64,000 nucleotides of DNA from Microglena sp. YARC (lineage: Eukaryota > Chlorophyta > Chlorophyceae > Chlamydomonadales > Chlamydomonadaceae). This document shows positions 17,061 to 31,318 of the stretch, piece by piece. The stretch covers positions 49,307,265 to 49,371,264 of the forward strand of contig CM039462.1 of assembly GCA_022414725.1 (NCBI GenBank), written 5' to 3'. A program made the translations under genes and the position numbers. The notes below the pieces were generated by a model. That model made no database searches and had not been told where the DNA came from. It was given only the letters and a program-made list of their open reading frames with translations. The stretch's first letter is position 1. Every line of letters starts with the position of its first letter.

Positions 17061-17426
17061 GACCATGTGCGGTTTCTTTGGATGACCGGACCACAGTTAA
17101 TGAGGTTGCGAAAACCGCGACACAATGCGCGGCTTCAATCAATCGAATACAAGTGGTCCGAGTGAGACTCGAAAAACGAGTGTAAACCACGCAAAGTCTG
17201 TACATATTACGCATTACAAAAACTCGAATCTCTCTCTGTCGAACTGCGACTCATTCGATGCGCCGAACTAAAAACCAGAATTCGCCCCCGTACAGACAGT
17301 TTTAGGATAAATCAGAATTAGATTTTGTTAGATGTACATCGGATTTGTGTTAGATACGCGTCGGTATCACACCGTGCTCGACACCCGACGTGGTGAGATG
17401 ACCTTTTAAAAATTTGGGTCTAAATA
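17061..17426 (+). other. Arm segment next to the array, no gene seen
   Basis: It holds ATGACCGGACCA, the CCGCG/CGCGG hairpin, a short ACTCG-AAAAA-CGAGT hairpin (about 17167-17181), an AT-rich stretch with TTAGATGTACATCGG-type words, and the 45-bp motif (17376-17421). It ends GGGTCTAAATAC, which in the right arm is followed directly by the palindrome. Confidence 0.7.
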
Positions 17427-20400
17427 CTTGGGCAAGAATTTCGATCATGAGACTCACCATACCCTTTTCGTTGGTCCCAAGACTTGGTATAGAGTAAGAT
17501 ATAATTTAAATAAAGCTATAACCAGAAGGACAAGAGTAGAAAACAAGTTTGGAGTCGTCGTCGGAAAGCTCGCAACTCATCTGCTCCCCCTGGGGTTACA
17601 CCCAGAGCACAAACTTGGGAAAGAATTTCGATCATGAGACTCACCATACCCTTTTCGTTGGTCCCAAGACTTGGTATAGAGTAAGATATAATTTAAATAA
17701 AGCTATAACCAGAAGGACAAGAGTAGAAAACAAGTTTGGAGTTGTCGTCGGAAAGCTCGCAACTCATTTGCTCCCCCTGGGGTTACACCCATAGCAGGTA
17801 CTTGGGCAAGAATTTCGATCATGAGACTCACCATACCCTTTTCGTTGGTCCCAGGACTTGGTATAGAGTAAGATATAGTTTCAAAAAAGCTATAACCAGA
17901 AGGACAAGAATATTAAACAAGTTTGGAGTTGTCGCAACACTCGCAGCTTATCTGCTCCCCCAGGGGTTACACGCAGAACAGGTCCTTGGGCAAGAATTTC
18001 GATCATGAGACTCACCATACCCTTTTCGTTGGTCCAGGACTTGGTATAGAGTAAGATATAATTTAAACAAAGCTAAAACCAGAAGGACAAGAGTAGAAAA
18101 CAAGTTTGGAGTTGTCGCAACACTCGCAGCTTATCTCCTCCCCCTGGGGTTACACCCAGAGCAGGTACTTGGGAAAGAATTTCGATCATGAGACTCACCA
18201 TACCCTTTTCGTTGGTCCCAGGACTTGGTATAGAGTAAGATATAATTTAAACAAAGCTATAACCAGAAGTACAAGAATAGAAAACAAGTTTGGAGTTGTC
18301 GCAACACTCGCAGCTAATCTGCTCCCCCGGGGGTTACACCCATAGCAGGTACTTGGGCAAGAATTTCGATCATGAGACTCACCATACCCTTTTCGTTGGT
18401 CCCAAGACTTGGTATAGAGTAAGATATAATTTAAATAAAGCTATAACCAGAAGGACAAGAGTAGAAAACAAGTTTGGAGTCGTCGTCGGAAAGCTCGCAA
18501 CTCATCTGCTCCCCCTGGGGTTACACCCAGAGCACAAACTTGGGAAAGAATTTCGATCATGAGACTCACCATACCCTTTTCGTTGGTCCCAAGACTTGGT
18601 ATAGAGTAAGATATAATTTAAATAAAGCTATAACCAGAAGGACAAGAGTAGAAAACAAGTTTGGAGTTGTCGTCGGAAAGCTCGCAACTCATTTGCTCCC
18701 CCTGGGGTTACACCCATAGCAGGTACTTGGGCAAGAATTTCGATCATGAGACTCACCATACCCTTTTCGTTGGTCCCAGGACTTGGTATAGAGTAAGATA
18801 TAGTTTCAACAAAGCTATAACCAGAAGGACAAGAATATAAAACAAGTTTGGAGTTGTCGCAACACTCGCAGCTTATCTGCTCCCCCAGGGGTTACACGCA
18901 GAACAGGTCCTTGGGCAAGAATTTCGATCATGAGACTCACCATACCCTTTTCGTTGGTCCCAGGACTTGGTATAGAGTAAGATATAATTTAAACAAAGCT
19001 AAAACCAGAAGGACAAGAGTAGAAAACAAGTTTGGAGTTGTCGCAACACTCGCAGCTTATCTCCTCCCCCTGGGGTTACACCCAGAGCAGGTACTTGGGA
19101 AAGAATTTCGATCATGAGACTCACCATACCCTTTTCGTTGGTCCCAAGACTTGGTATAGAGTAAGATATAGTTTCAACAAAGCTATAACCAGAAGGACAA
19201 GAATAGAAAACAAGTTTGGAGTTGTCGCAACACTCGCAGCTTATCTGCTCCCCCGGGGGTTACACCCATAGCAGGTACTTGGGCAAGAATTTCGATCATG
19301 AGACTCACCATACCCTTTTCGTTGGTCCCAAGACTTGGTATAGAGTAATATATAATTTAAATAAAGCTATAACCAGAAGGACAAGAGTATAAAACAAGTT
19401 TGGAGTTGTCGTCGGAAAGCTCGCAACTCATCTGCTCCCCCTGGGGTTACACCCAGAGCACAAACTTGGGAAAGAATTTCGATCATGAGACTCACCATAC
19501 CCTTTTCGTTGGTCCCAAGACTTGGTAAAGAGTAATATATAATTTAAACAAAGCTATAACCAGAAGGACAAGAGTAGAAAACAAGTTTGGAGTTGTCGTC
19601 CGAAAGCTCGCAACTCATTTGCTCCCCCTGGGGTTACACCCAGAGCAGGTACTTGGGCAAGAATTTCGATCATGAGACTCACCATACCCTTTCGTTGGTC
19701 CCAGGACTTGGTATAGAGTAAGATATAGTATCAACAAAGCTATAACCAGAAGGACAAGAATATAAAACAAGTTTGGAGTTGTCGCAACACTCGCAGCTTA
19801 TCTGCTCCCCCAGGGGTTACACGCAGAACAGGTCCTTGGGCAAGAATTTCGATCATGAGACTCACCATACCCTTTTCGTTGGTCCCAGGACTTGGTATAG
19901 AGTAAGATATAATTTAAACAAAGCTAAAACCAGAAGGACAAGAGTAGAAAACAAGTTTGGAGTTGTCGCAACACTCGCAGCTTATCTCCTCCCCCTGGGG
20001 TTACACCCAGAGCAGGTACTTGGGAAGAAATTTCGATCATGAGACTCACCATACCCTTTTCGTTGGTCCCAGGACTTGGTATAGAGTAAGATATAATTTA
20101 AACAAAAGCTATAACCAGAAGTACAAGAATAGAAAACAAGTTTGGAGTTGTCGCAACACTCGCAGCTAATCTGCTCCCCGGGGGTTACACCCATAGCAGG
20201 TACTTGGGCAAGAATTTCGATCATGAGACTCACCATACCCTTTTCGTTGGTCCCAAGACTTGGTATAGAGTAAGATATAATTTAAATAAAGCTATAACCA
20301 GAAGGACAAGAGTAGAAAAACAAGTTTGGAGTCGTCGTCGGAAAGCTCGCAACTCATCTGCTCCCCCTGGGGTTACACCAGAGCACAAACTTGGGAAAGA

Positions 20401-23400
20401 ATTTCGATCATGAGACTCACACCATACCCTTTTCGTTGGTCCAAGACTTGGTATAGAGTAAGATATAATTTAAATAAAGCTATAACCAGAAGGACAAGAG
20501 TAGAAAACAAGTTTGGAGTTGTCGTCGGAAAGCTCGCAACTCATTGCTCCCCCTGGGGTTACACCCATAGCAGGTACTTGGGCAAGAATTTCGATCATGA
20601 GACTCACCATACCCTTTTCGTTGGTCCAGGACTTGGTATAGAGTAAGATATAGTTTCAAAAAGCTATAACCAGAAGGACAAGAATATTAAACAAGTTTGG
20701 AGTTGTCGCAACACTCGCAGCTTATCTGCTCCCCCAGGGTTTACACGCAGAACAGGTCCTTGGGCAAGAATTTCGATCATGAGACTCACCATACCCTTTT
20801 CGTTGGTCCCAGGACTTGGTATAGAGTAAGATATAATTTAAACAAAGCTAAAACCAGAAGGACAAGAGTAGAAAACAAGTTTGGAGTTGTCGCAACACTC
20901 GCAGCTTATCTCCTCCCCCTGGGGTTACACCCAGAGCAGGTACTTGGGCAAGAATTTCGATCATGAGACTCACCATACCCTTTTCGTTGGTCCCAGGACT
21001 TGGTATAGAGTAAGATATAGTATCAACAAAGCTATAACCAGAAGGACAAGAATATAAAACAAGTTTGGAGTTGTCGCAACACTCGCAGCTTATCTGCTCC
21101 CCCAGGGGTTACACGCAGAACAGGTCCTTGGGCAAGAATTTCGATCATTGAGGACTCACCATACCCTTTTCGTTGGTCCAGGACTTGGTATAGAGTAAGA
21201 TATAATTTAAACAAAGCTAAAACACCAGAAGGACAAGAAGTAGAAAACAAGTTTGGAGTTGTCGCAACACTCGCAGCTTATCTCCTCCCCTGGGGGTTAC
21301 ACCCAGAAGCAGGTACTTGGGAAAGAATTTCGATCATGAGACTCACCATACCCCTTTTCGTTGGTCCCAGGACTTGGTATAGAGTAAGATATAATTTAAA
21401 ACAAAGCTATAACCAGAAGTACAAGAATAGAAAACAAGTTTGGAGTTGTCGCAACACTCGCAGCTAATCTGCTTCCCCCGGGGGTTACACCCATAGCAGG
21501 TACTTGGGCAAGAATTTTCGAATCAATGAGACTCACCCATACCCTTTTTCGTTGTCCCAAGACTTGGTATAGAGTAAGATATAATTTAAATAAAGCTATA
21601 ACCAGAAGGACAAGAGTAGAAAACAAGTTTGGCAGTCGTCGTCGGAAAGCTCGCAACTCATCTTTTCGCTCCCCCTGGGGTTAACACCCAGAGGGTTACA
21701 CAAAAACTTGGGAAAGAATTATCATGAGACTCACTTAATCATACCCTTTTCGTTGGTCCCAAGACTTGGTTATAGAGTAAAGAATATAATTTAAATAAAG
21801 CCTATAACCAGAAGGACAAGAGTAGAAAACAAGTTTGGAGTTGTCGTCGGAAAGCTCGCAACTCATTTGCTCCCCTGGGGTTACACCCATAGCAGGTACT
21901 TGGGCAAGAATTTCGATCATGAGACTCACCATACCCTTTTCGTTGGTCCAGGACTTGGTATAGAGTAAGATATAGTTTCAAAAAGCTATAACCAGAAGGA
22001 CAAGAATATTAAACAAGTTTGGAGTTGTCGCAACACTCGCAGCTTATCTGCTCCCCCAGGGGTTACACGCAGAAACAGGTCCTTGGGCAAGAATTTCGAT
22101 CATGAGACTCACCATACCCTTTTCGTTGTCCCAGGACTTGGTATAGAGTAAGATATAATTTAAACAAAGCTAAAACCCAGAAGGACAAGAGTAGAAAACA
22201 AGTTTGGAGTTGTCGCAACACTCGCAGCTTATCTCCTCCCCTGGGGTTACACCCAGAGCAGGTACTTGGGAAAGAATTTCGATCATGAGACTCACCATAC
22301 CCTTTTCGTTGGTCCAGGACTTGGTATAGAGTAAGATATAATTTAAAACAAAGCTATAACCAGAAGTACAAGAATAGAAAACAAGTTTGGAGTTGTTCGC
22401 AACACTCGCAGCTTATCTGCTCCCCCGGGGTTTACACCCATAGCAGGTACTTGGGCAAGAATTTCGATCATGAGACTCACCATACCCTTTTCGTTGGTCC
22501 CAAGACTTGGTATAGAAGTAAGATATAATTTAAATAAAGCTATAACCAGAAGGGACAAGAGTAGAAAACAAGTTTGGAGTCGTCGTCGGAAAGCTCCGCA
22601 ACTCATCTGCTCCCCCTGGGGTTACACCCAGAGCACAAACTTGGAAAGAATTTTCGATCATGAGACTCACCATACCCTTTTCGTTGGTCCCAAGACTTGG
22701 TATAGAGTAAGATATAATTTAAATAAAGCTATAACCAGAAGGACAAAGAGTAGAAAACAAGTTTGGAGTTGTCGTCGGAAAAGCTCGCAACTCATTTGCT
22801 CCCCTGGGGTTACACCCATAGCAGGTACTTGGGCAAGAATTTCGATCATAGAGACTCACCATACCCTTTTCGTTGGGTCCCAGGACTTGGTATAGAGTAA
22901 GATATAGTTTTCAAAAAAAGCTTATAACCAGAAGGACAAGAATATTAACAAGTTTTGGAGTTTTCGCAACACTCGCAGCTTATCTGCTTCCCCCAGGGGT
23001 ACACGCAGAACAGGTCCTTGGGCAAGAATTTCGATCATGAGACTCACCATACCCTTTTCGTTGGTCCCAGGACTTGGTATAGAGTAAGAATAATAATTTA
23101 AACAAAGCTAAAACCAGAAGGACAAGAGTAGAAAAACAAGTTTGGAGTTGTCGCAACACTCGCAGCTTATCTCCCTCCCCTGGGGTTACACCCCAGAGCA
23201 GGTACTTGGGAAAGAATTTTCGATCATGAGACTCACCATACCCTTTTCGTTGGTCCAAGACTTGGTATAGAGTAATATATAATTTAAACAAAGCTATAAC
23301 CAGAAAGGACAAGAATAGAAAACAAGTTTGGAGTTTGTCGCAACACTCGCAGCTTATGCTGCTCCCCCGGGGGTTACACCCATAGCAGGTACTTGGGCAA

Positions 23401-26400
23401 GAAATTTCGATCATGAGACTCACCATACCCTTTTCGTTGGTCCAAGACTGGTATAGAGTAAGATATAAGTTTAAATAAAGCTATAACCAGAAGGACAAGA
23501 GTAGAAAACAAGTTTGGGATTGGTCGTCGGAGAAGCTCGCAACTCATCTGCTCCCCCTGGGGTTACACCCAGAGCACAAACTTGGGAAAAGAATTTCGAT
23601 CATGAGACTCACCATACCCTTTTCGTTGGTCCCAAGACTTGGTAAAGAGTAAAGATATAATTTAAACAAAGCTATAAACCAGAAGGACACAAGAGTAGAA
23701 AACAAGTTTGGAGTTGTCGTCCGAAAGCTTCGCAACTCATTTGCTCCCCTGGGGTTACACCCAGAGCAGGTACTTGGGCAAGAATTTCGATCATGAGACT
23801 CACCATACCCTTTTCGTTGGTCCCAGGACTTGGTATAGAGTAAGATATAGTTTCAACAAAGCTATAACCAGAAGGACAAGAATATAAAACAGTTTGGAGT
23901 TGTCGCAACACTCGCAGCTTTATCTTGCTCCCCCAGGGGTTACACGCAGAACAGGTCCTTGGGCAAGAATTTCGATCATGAGACTCACCATACCCTTTTT
24001 CGTTGGTTCCCTAGGACTTGGTATAGAGTAAGATATAATTTAAACAAAGCTAAAACCAGAAGGACAAGAGTAGAAAACAAGTTTGGAGTTGTCGCAACAC
24101 TCGCAGCTTATCTGCTCCCCCGGGGGTTACACCCAGAGCAGGTACTTGGGAAAGAATTTCGATCATGAGACTCACCATACCCTTTTCGTTGGTCCCAAGA
24201 CTTGGTATAGAGTAAGATATAATTTAAACAAAGCTATAACCAGAAGTTACAAGAATAGAAAACAAGTTTTGGAGTTGTCGCACACTCGCAGAGCTTATCT
24301 GCTCCCCGGGGGTTACACCCATAGCAGTACTTGGGCAAAGAATTTCGATCATGAGACTCACCATACCCTTTTTCGCTTGTGGTCCAAGACTTGGTATTAG
24401 AGTAAGATTATAATTTAAAATAAAGCTAAAACCAGAAGGACAAGAGTAGAAACAAGTTTGGAGTTGTCGTCGGAAAGCTCGCAACTCATCTGCCCCCTGG
24501 GGTTACACCAAGAGCACAAACTTGGGAAATCGAATTTTCGATCATGAGGACTCCATAGATACCCTTTTCGTTGGTCCCAAGACTTGGTAAAGTAGTAAGA
24601 TATAATTTTAAACGAAAGCTATAACTTCAGAAGGACAAGAGTAGAAAACAAGTTTGGAGTTTGTCGTCCGAAAGCTTCGCAACTCATTTGCTCCCCTGGG
24701 GTTTACACCCAGAGCAGGTACTTGGGCAAGAATTTCGATCATGAGACTTCACCATACCCTTTCGTTGGTCCCAGGACTTTTGGATTATCAAATGCGTATA
24801 GAGTAGATATAGTATCAACAAAGCATATAACAGTGAGGACAAGAATATGAAACAAGTTTGGAGTTAAGTGTTCGCAACACTCGCAGCTTTCTTGCTCCCA
24901 GGGTTACACTGCAGAACAGGTTCCTTGGGCAAAGAATTCGATCTGAGTGCTCACCATACCCTTTTTTCGTTGGTCCCAGACTTTTGGTATAGAGTAAGAT
25001 ATATCTTAAACCAAGCTAAAACCAGCAAGACAAGAGTAGAAAAAACAGTTTGAAGTTGTCCGCAACACTCGCAGCTTATCTGCTTCCCCCTGGGGTTACA
25101 CCAGAGCAGGGGTACGGAAATAATTCGATTCATGGAGACTACCAACCCTTTTCCGCTTGGTCCCCAAGACTTGTATAGAGAGATATAATTTAAAACAAGC
25201 TATAACCAGATAGATAACAAGAATAGAAAACAAGTTTGGAGTCATTCCGCAACACTCGCACTTATCTGCTCCCCGGGGGTTACCACCCATAGCAGGTACT
25301 TTGCGGCAAGAATTTTCCGACATAGATCACCATACCTTTTCGTTGGTCCCAAGAACTTGCGTATAGAGTAATATATATAATTTAAATAAAGCTATAACCA
25401 GATAGGGAACAGAGTATAAAACAAGTTTGGAGTTTGTCGTCGGAAAGCTCGGCAACTCATCCTGCTCCCCCTGGGTTACACACAGAGCACAAACTTGGGA
25501 AAGAATTTCGATCATGAGAACTCACCATACCTTTTCGTTTGCGTCCCAAGACTTTGGTAAAGAGTAAGATATAATTTAACAAAGCTTAACCAGAAGGACA
25601 AGATTAGAAAACAAGTATTGGAGTTGTCGTCCGGACAGCTCGCAACCATTTGCTCCCCCTGGGGTTTAACCCAGAGCAGTACTTGGGCAAGAATTTCGAT
25701 TCATGAGACTCACCCATACCCTTTTCGTTAGAGGTCCCAGACTTGGATAGAGTATGATATAGTTCAAACAAAGCATATACCAAGAAGACAAGAATATAAA
25801 AAAAGTTTTGGAGTTGTCGCAACACTCGCAGCTTTATCTGCCCCCAGGGAGTTACACGCAGACAGGTCCATTGGGCAGAATTCGATTCATGGAGCAACTC
25901 ACTCCATACCCTTTTCGTTGGTTCCCAGTACTTTGGTTATAGAGTAAGATATATTTAAACCAAAAGCTAAAACCAGAAGGACAAGGAGTTATTAAACAAG
26001 TTGGAGTCTTGTCGCAACACTCGCAGCTTATCTCCTCCCCCTTGGGGTTACACCCAGAGCAGGTATTGGGAAAGAATTTCGATCATCGAGACTCACCATA
26101 CCCTTATTCAGTTTAGGTCACCAAGACTCTGGTATAGATTAATATTAATATTTAAACAAAGCTTATAACCAGAAGTACAAGAATAGAAAAACATAAGTTG
26201 GAGTTGTCGCAACACTCGACAGCTTTCTGCTCCCCGGGGGTTACACCCATAGCATGAGTCTTGGGCAAGAAGATTTCGATCATAGGACTCACCATACCCT
26301 CGTTTTGCGATCCCAAGGACTTGGTAGTAGAGTAAGAATATATTCTAATTAAAGCATAACCAAAGGAACAAGAGTATAAAACAGTTTGGAGTTGTCGATC

Positions 26401-29400
26401 GGAAAGCTCGGCAACTCATCTGCTCCCCTGGGTTACACCCAGAGCACAAACTTTGGGAAAGAATTTCGATCATGAGACTCACCATACCCTTTTCGTTTGG
26501 TCCCGAAGATTTGGTTTAAGAGTAAAATAAATTAAACAAGCCTTATAACCAGATAGGGGGGGGACCCAAAAAAAAGAGTAGGGGAAAACAAAGGGGGTTT
26601 TTGGAGTTGTTGTCGTCCGGAAAAGCTCGCAACTCATTTGCTCCCCTGGGTTACACCCAAGCAGGTACTTGGGCAAAGAAATTTCATCATTGAACTCACC
26701 AATACCTTTTCGTTGGTCCCAGGACTTGCGTTATAGAGTAAGATATAGTTTCAACAAAGCATTACAGAAGGACAAGAAGTATAAACAAGTTTGAGTTGTC
26801 GCAACCTCGCAGCTTATCTGCTTTCCCCCAGCGGGTTACAGCAGAACAGGTCCTTGGGCAAGAATTTCGATTCATGAGACTTCACCATACCTATTCGTGG
26901 TTTCCCAGCGACTTGTATAGAGTAAGAATATAATTTAAACAAGCTTAAAACCAGAAGGACAATTAAGAAACAAAGTTTGGGTTGTCGTCGAAAAGCTCGC
27001 AACTCTCATTTGCTCCCCCTGGGGTTACACCCAGAGCAGGTACTTGGGCAAGAATTTTCGATCATGAGGACTACCATTACCCTTTTCGTTTGGTCCCGAC
27101 TTGGATTTATAGAGTAAGATTATAGGTTTCAACAAAGCTAATAACCAGAAGGACAAGAATTATAAACAAGTTTGGAGTTGTCGCAACACTCGCAAGCTTA
27201 TCACTGCTCCCCCAGGGGGTATACCGCAGAACAGGTCCTTGGGCAAGATTTTCGATCATGAGGACTCACCATACCTTGGTCGTTTTGGTCCAGGACTTGC
27301 GTATAGAGTAAGATATAATTTTAACAAGCTAAAAACCCGAAGGAACAAGAGTAGAAAAACAAGTTTGGAGTTTGTCGCAACACTCGGCAGCTTATCTTCC
27401 TCCCCCTGGGTTACACCAGAGAGGTACTTGGGAAGAATTTCGATTATGAGACTCACCATACCCTTTTCGTTGGTCCCAAGACATTGTATTAGAGAAATAT
27501 ATAATTTAACAAAGCTAGTAACCAGAAGGACAGAAAAGAAAACAAGTTTGGAGTGTCGCAACACTTCGCAGCTTATCTGCTCCCCGGGGGTTACACCATA
27601 GCAGGTTACGTTGGAGAATTTTTCGATCATGAACCAACCATACCCTTTTCGTTGGTCCCAGACTTTGTATAGAGTAAGATTTATAATTTAAATAAAGCTA
27701 TAACCAGAAGGACAAGAGTAGAACAAGTTGGAGTTGTCGTCGGAAAGCTCGCAACTCATCTGCTCCCCCTGGGGTTACACCCAGAGCAACAAACTTGGGA
27801 AAGAATTTCGATCATGAGACTCACCATACCTTTTCGTGGGGTCCCAAGACTTGGTAAAGAGTTAAGATATAATTTAAACAAGCTATAACCAGTTAATGGA
27901 CAAAGAGTAGAAAACAAGTTATGGAGTTGTCGTCCGAAAAGCTCGCAACTCATTGCTCCCCTGCGTTACACCCAGAGCACGGTACTTGGGGCAAAGAATT
28001 TTCGATAATGAGACTCACTAGTTACCCTTTTCGTTCGGTCCCAGGACTTGTTATATAGAGATAAGTTTCAACAAAGCTTATAACCAGAAAGGACAAGAAT
28101 AAAAAACAAGTTTGGCAGTTGTCGCAACACTCGCAGCTTATTCTAGCTCCCCAGTGGTGGGTTAACACGCAGAAAACAGGTCTTGGGCACAGAATTATCG
28201 ATCATGAGGACTCACCAATACCCTTTTCGTTGGTCCCAGGACTTGGGTTATAGAGTAAGATATAATTTAAACAAAGCTAAAACCAGAAGGACAAGAGTAG
28301 AAAACAAGTTTGGAGTTTGTCGCAACACTCGCAAGCTTATCTGCTCCCCGGGGTTACACCCAAGAGCAGGTACTTGGGAAAGAATTTTCGATCGATGAGA
28401 CTCACCATTACCCTTTTCGTTGGTCCCAAGACTTGGTATAGAGTAAAGATATAATATTAACAAACTATAAACCAGAGTACAAAGAATAGAACAGTTTTGG
28501 ATGGCGCAACACTCGCAGACTTATCTGCTCCCCCGGGGAGTTACACCATAGCAGGTACTTGGGCAAGAATTTTCGATTCATGAGACTCACCTACCCTTTT
28601 CGTGGTCCCAGGACTTTGGTATAGAGTAAGATATAGTTTCAAAAAAGCTATAAACCAGAAGGACAAGAATATTAAACAGTTATGGAGTTCTGTTCGCAAC
28701 CTCGCCTTATCTGCTCCCCCAGGGGTTACACGCAGAACAGGTCCATTGGGCAAGAATTTCGATCATGAGACTCACCTACCTTTTCGTTGGTCCAGGACTT
28801 GGTATAGAGTAAGATATAATTTAAACAAAGCTAAACCAGAAGGACAAGAGTAGAAAACAAGTTCTTGGAGTTGCGCAACACTCGCAGCTATCTTCTCACC
28901 CTGGCGTTACACCCAGACAGGTACTTTGGGAAAAATTTCGCATCATGAGACTCACCATACCCTTTTCGATTGGTCCCTACAGAACTTGGTATAGAGTAAT
29001 ATAATTTAACAAGCTTATAACCAGAAGGACAAGAATAGAAAAACAAAGTTTGGGAGTTTCGCAACACTCGCAGCTTATCTGCTCCCGGGTTACACCCATA
29101 GCAGGTCTTGAGCAAGAATTTCGATTCATTGAGACTCCCATACCCTTTTCGTTGGTCCAGACCTTGTTAAGTAAGAATATAATTATAAATAAAGCTATAA
29201 CCAGAAGGGAACAAGAGTAGAAAAACAGTTTCTGGAGTTGTCGTCGGAAAGCTCGCAACTCATCTGCTTCCCTCTGGCGGTTACACCAGGAGCACAAACT
29301 TGGGAAAGAATTTCGATTCATGAAACTCCACCATACCTTCGTTTTGGGTCCGAAGATTGGTAGAGTAGACTATAATTTAAACAAAGCTATAACCACGAAG

Positions 29401-30318
29401 GACAAGAGTAGAAACAAGTTTTTTGGATGTGTCGTCCGAAAGCTCAGCAATCATTTTTGCTTCCCCTGGGGTTACACCCAAGAGGCAGGTACTTGTGGCA
29501 GAATTTCGATCATGAGCTCACTATACCCTACTTTCGTATGGTCCCAGGACTTGTTATAGAGTAAGATATAGTTTCAAACAAAGCTATACCAGAGGACAAG
29601 ATATATAAAACAAGTATGGAGTTGTCGCAACACTCGCAGGCTTATCTTGTCCGCCAGGGGTTACACGCCAGAAGGTCCTTGGGCAAGAATTTTCGATCAT
29701 GAGACTCACCAATACCCTTTTCGTTGGTCCAGGACTTGGTTATAGAGTAAATATAAATTTAAACAAAGCTAAAACCAGAAGGACAAGAGAGAAACAAGTT
29801 GGTGGAGTCGCGCAACACTCGCAGCTTACTTGCTCCCCCGGTTACAACCAGAGCAGTACTTTGCGGAAAGAATTTCGATCATGGACTCAACCCATAACCC
29901 TTTTTCGTTGGTCCAAGACTTGGTATAGAGTAAGATAATAATAACAAAGCTATAACCAGAGTACAACGAATAGAAAAACAAGTTTGGAGTTGTCGCAACA
30001 CTCGCAGCTTTCTGCTCCCCCGGGGTACCACCCATAGCAGTACGGGCAAGAATTTCGATCATGAGACATCACCATTACCCTTTTCGTTGGTTCAAACTTG
30101 GTATAGGAGTTAAGATAAATTTTAAATAAGCTAAACCATGAAGGAAAGAGTATAAAAACAAGTCTGGAGTTGTCGTCGGAAAGCTCGCTAACATCATTCT
30201 CTTCCCCCTGGGGTTACACCAGAGCACAAACTTGGGAAAGAATTTCGTCATAGAGACTCACCATACCCTTTCGTTTGCCCAAGACTTGCGTAAAGAGTAA
30301 GAAAATCTCTTCTCTTTT
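17427..30318 (+). repeat. Satellite-like array of about 185-bp units, left section (increasingly corrupt)
   Basis: Each unit runs from TTGGGCAAGAATTTCGATCA through GGTCCCAAGACTTGGTATAG and AAGATATAATTTAAA to GGGGTTACACCCATAGCAGG then TAC. It carries two short palindromes, CCAAGACTTGG and CCCCCGGGGG (variants CCCCTGGGG and CCCCAGGGG). Units are clean to about 20 kb, accumulate one-base indels from there, and are badly scrambled by 24.5-30.3 kb, next to the N gap. The unit length is not a multiple of three and each unit carries stops, so it is not a repeat-protein gene. Confidence 0.97.
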
Positions 30319-31318
30319 NNNNNNNNNNNNNNNNNNNNNNNNNNNNNNNNNNNNNNNNNNNNNNNNNNNNNNNNNNNNNNNNNNNNNNNNNNNNNNNNNN
30401 NNNNNNNNNNNNNNNNNNNNNNNNNNNNNNNNNNNNNNNNNNNNNNNNNNNNNNNNNNNNNNNNNNNNNNNNNNNNNNNNNNNNNNNNNNNNNNNNNNNN
30501 NNNNNNNNNNNNNNNNNNNNNNNNNNNNNNNNNNNNNNNNNNNNNNNNNNNNNNNNNNNNNNNNNNNNNNNNNNNNNNNNNNNNNNNNNNNNNNNNNNNN
30601 NNNNNNNNNNNNNNNNNNNNNNNNNNNNNNNNNNNNNNNNNNNNNNNNNNNNNNNNNNNNNNNNNNNNNNNNNNNNNNNNNNNNNNNNNNNNNNNNNNNN
30701 NNNNNNNNNNNNNNNNNNNNNNNNNNNNNNNNNNNNNNNNNNNNNNNNNNNNNNNNNNNNNNNNNNNNNNNNNNNNNNNNNNNNNNNNNNNNNNNNNNNN
30801 NNNNNNNNNNNNNNNNNNNNNNNNNNNNNNNNNNNNNNNNNNNNNNNNNNNNNNNNNNNNNNNNNNNNNNNNNNNNNNNNNNNNNNNNNNNNNNNNNNNN
30901 NNNNNNNNNNNNNNNNNNNNNNNNNNNNNNNNNNNNNNNNNNNNNNNNNNNNNNNNNNNNNNNNNNNNNNNNNNNNNNNNNNNNNNNNNNNNNNNNNNNN
31001 NNNNNNNNNNNNNNNNNNNNNNNNNNNNNNNNNNNNNNNNNNNNNNNNNNNNNNNNNNNNNNNNNNNNNNNNNNNNNNNNNNNNNNNNNNNNNNNNNNNN
31101 NNNNNNNNNNNNNNNNNNNNNNNNNNNNNNNNNNNNNNNNNNNNNNNNNNNNNNNNNNNNNNNNNNNNNNNNNNNNNNNNNNNNNNNNNNNNNNNNNNNN
31201 NNNNNNNNNNNNNNNNNNNNNNNNNNNNNNNNNNNNNNNNNNNNNNNNNNNNNNNNNNNNNNNNNNNNNNNNNNNNNNNNNNNNNNNNNNNNNNNNNNNN
31301 NNNNNNNNNNNNNNNNNN
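30319..31318. other. Assembly gap of exactly 1000 N
   Basis: 1000 undetermined bases, a conventional scaffold gap. True size and content are unknown. Confidence 1.

Larger units (their letters stand above)
5551..17426 (+). repeat. Left inverted arm (long inverted repeat)
   Basis: This segment recurs, reverse-complemented, at 51836-64000. Positions pair with a nearly constant coordinate sum of about 69,554-69,561 across genes; the sum drops to 69,263 at the array-proximal end because the 100-bp repeat has three more copies on the right. Differences are mostly one-base homopolymer indels plus scattered substitutions. The true outer end is unknown, because the right arm is cut by the window edge. 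Confidence 0.97.

Noticed and set aside
16873..17085. 70-codon frame starting MVLFLIVEFVYG (and its mirror at 52178-52390)
   Set aside because: It runs through two-hairpin copy E and its repeat neighbours; the reading is explained by the structured repeat.
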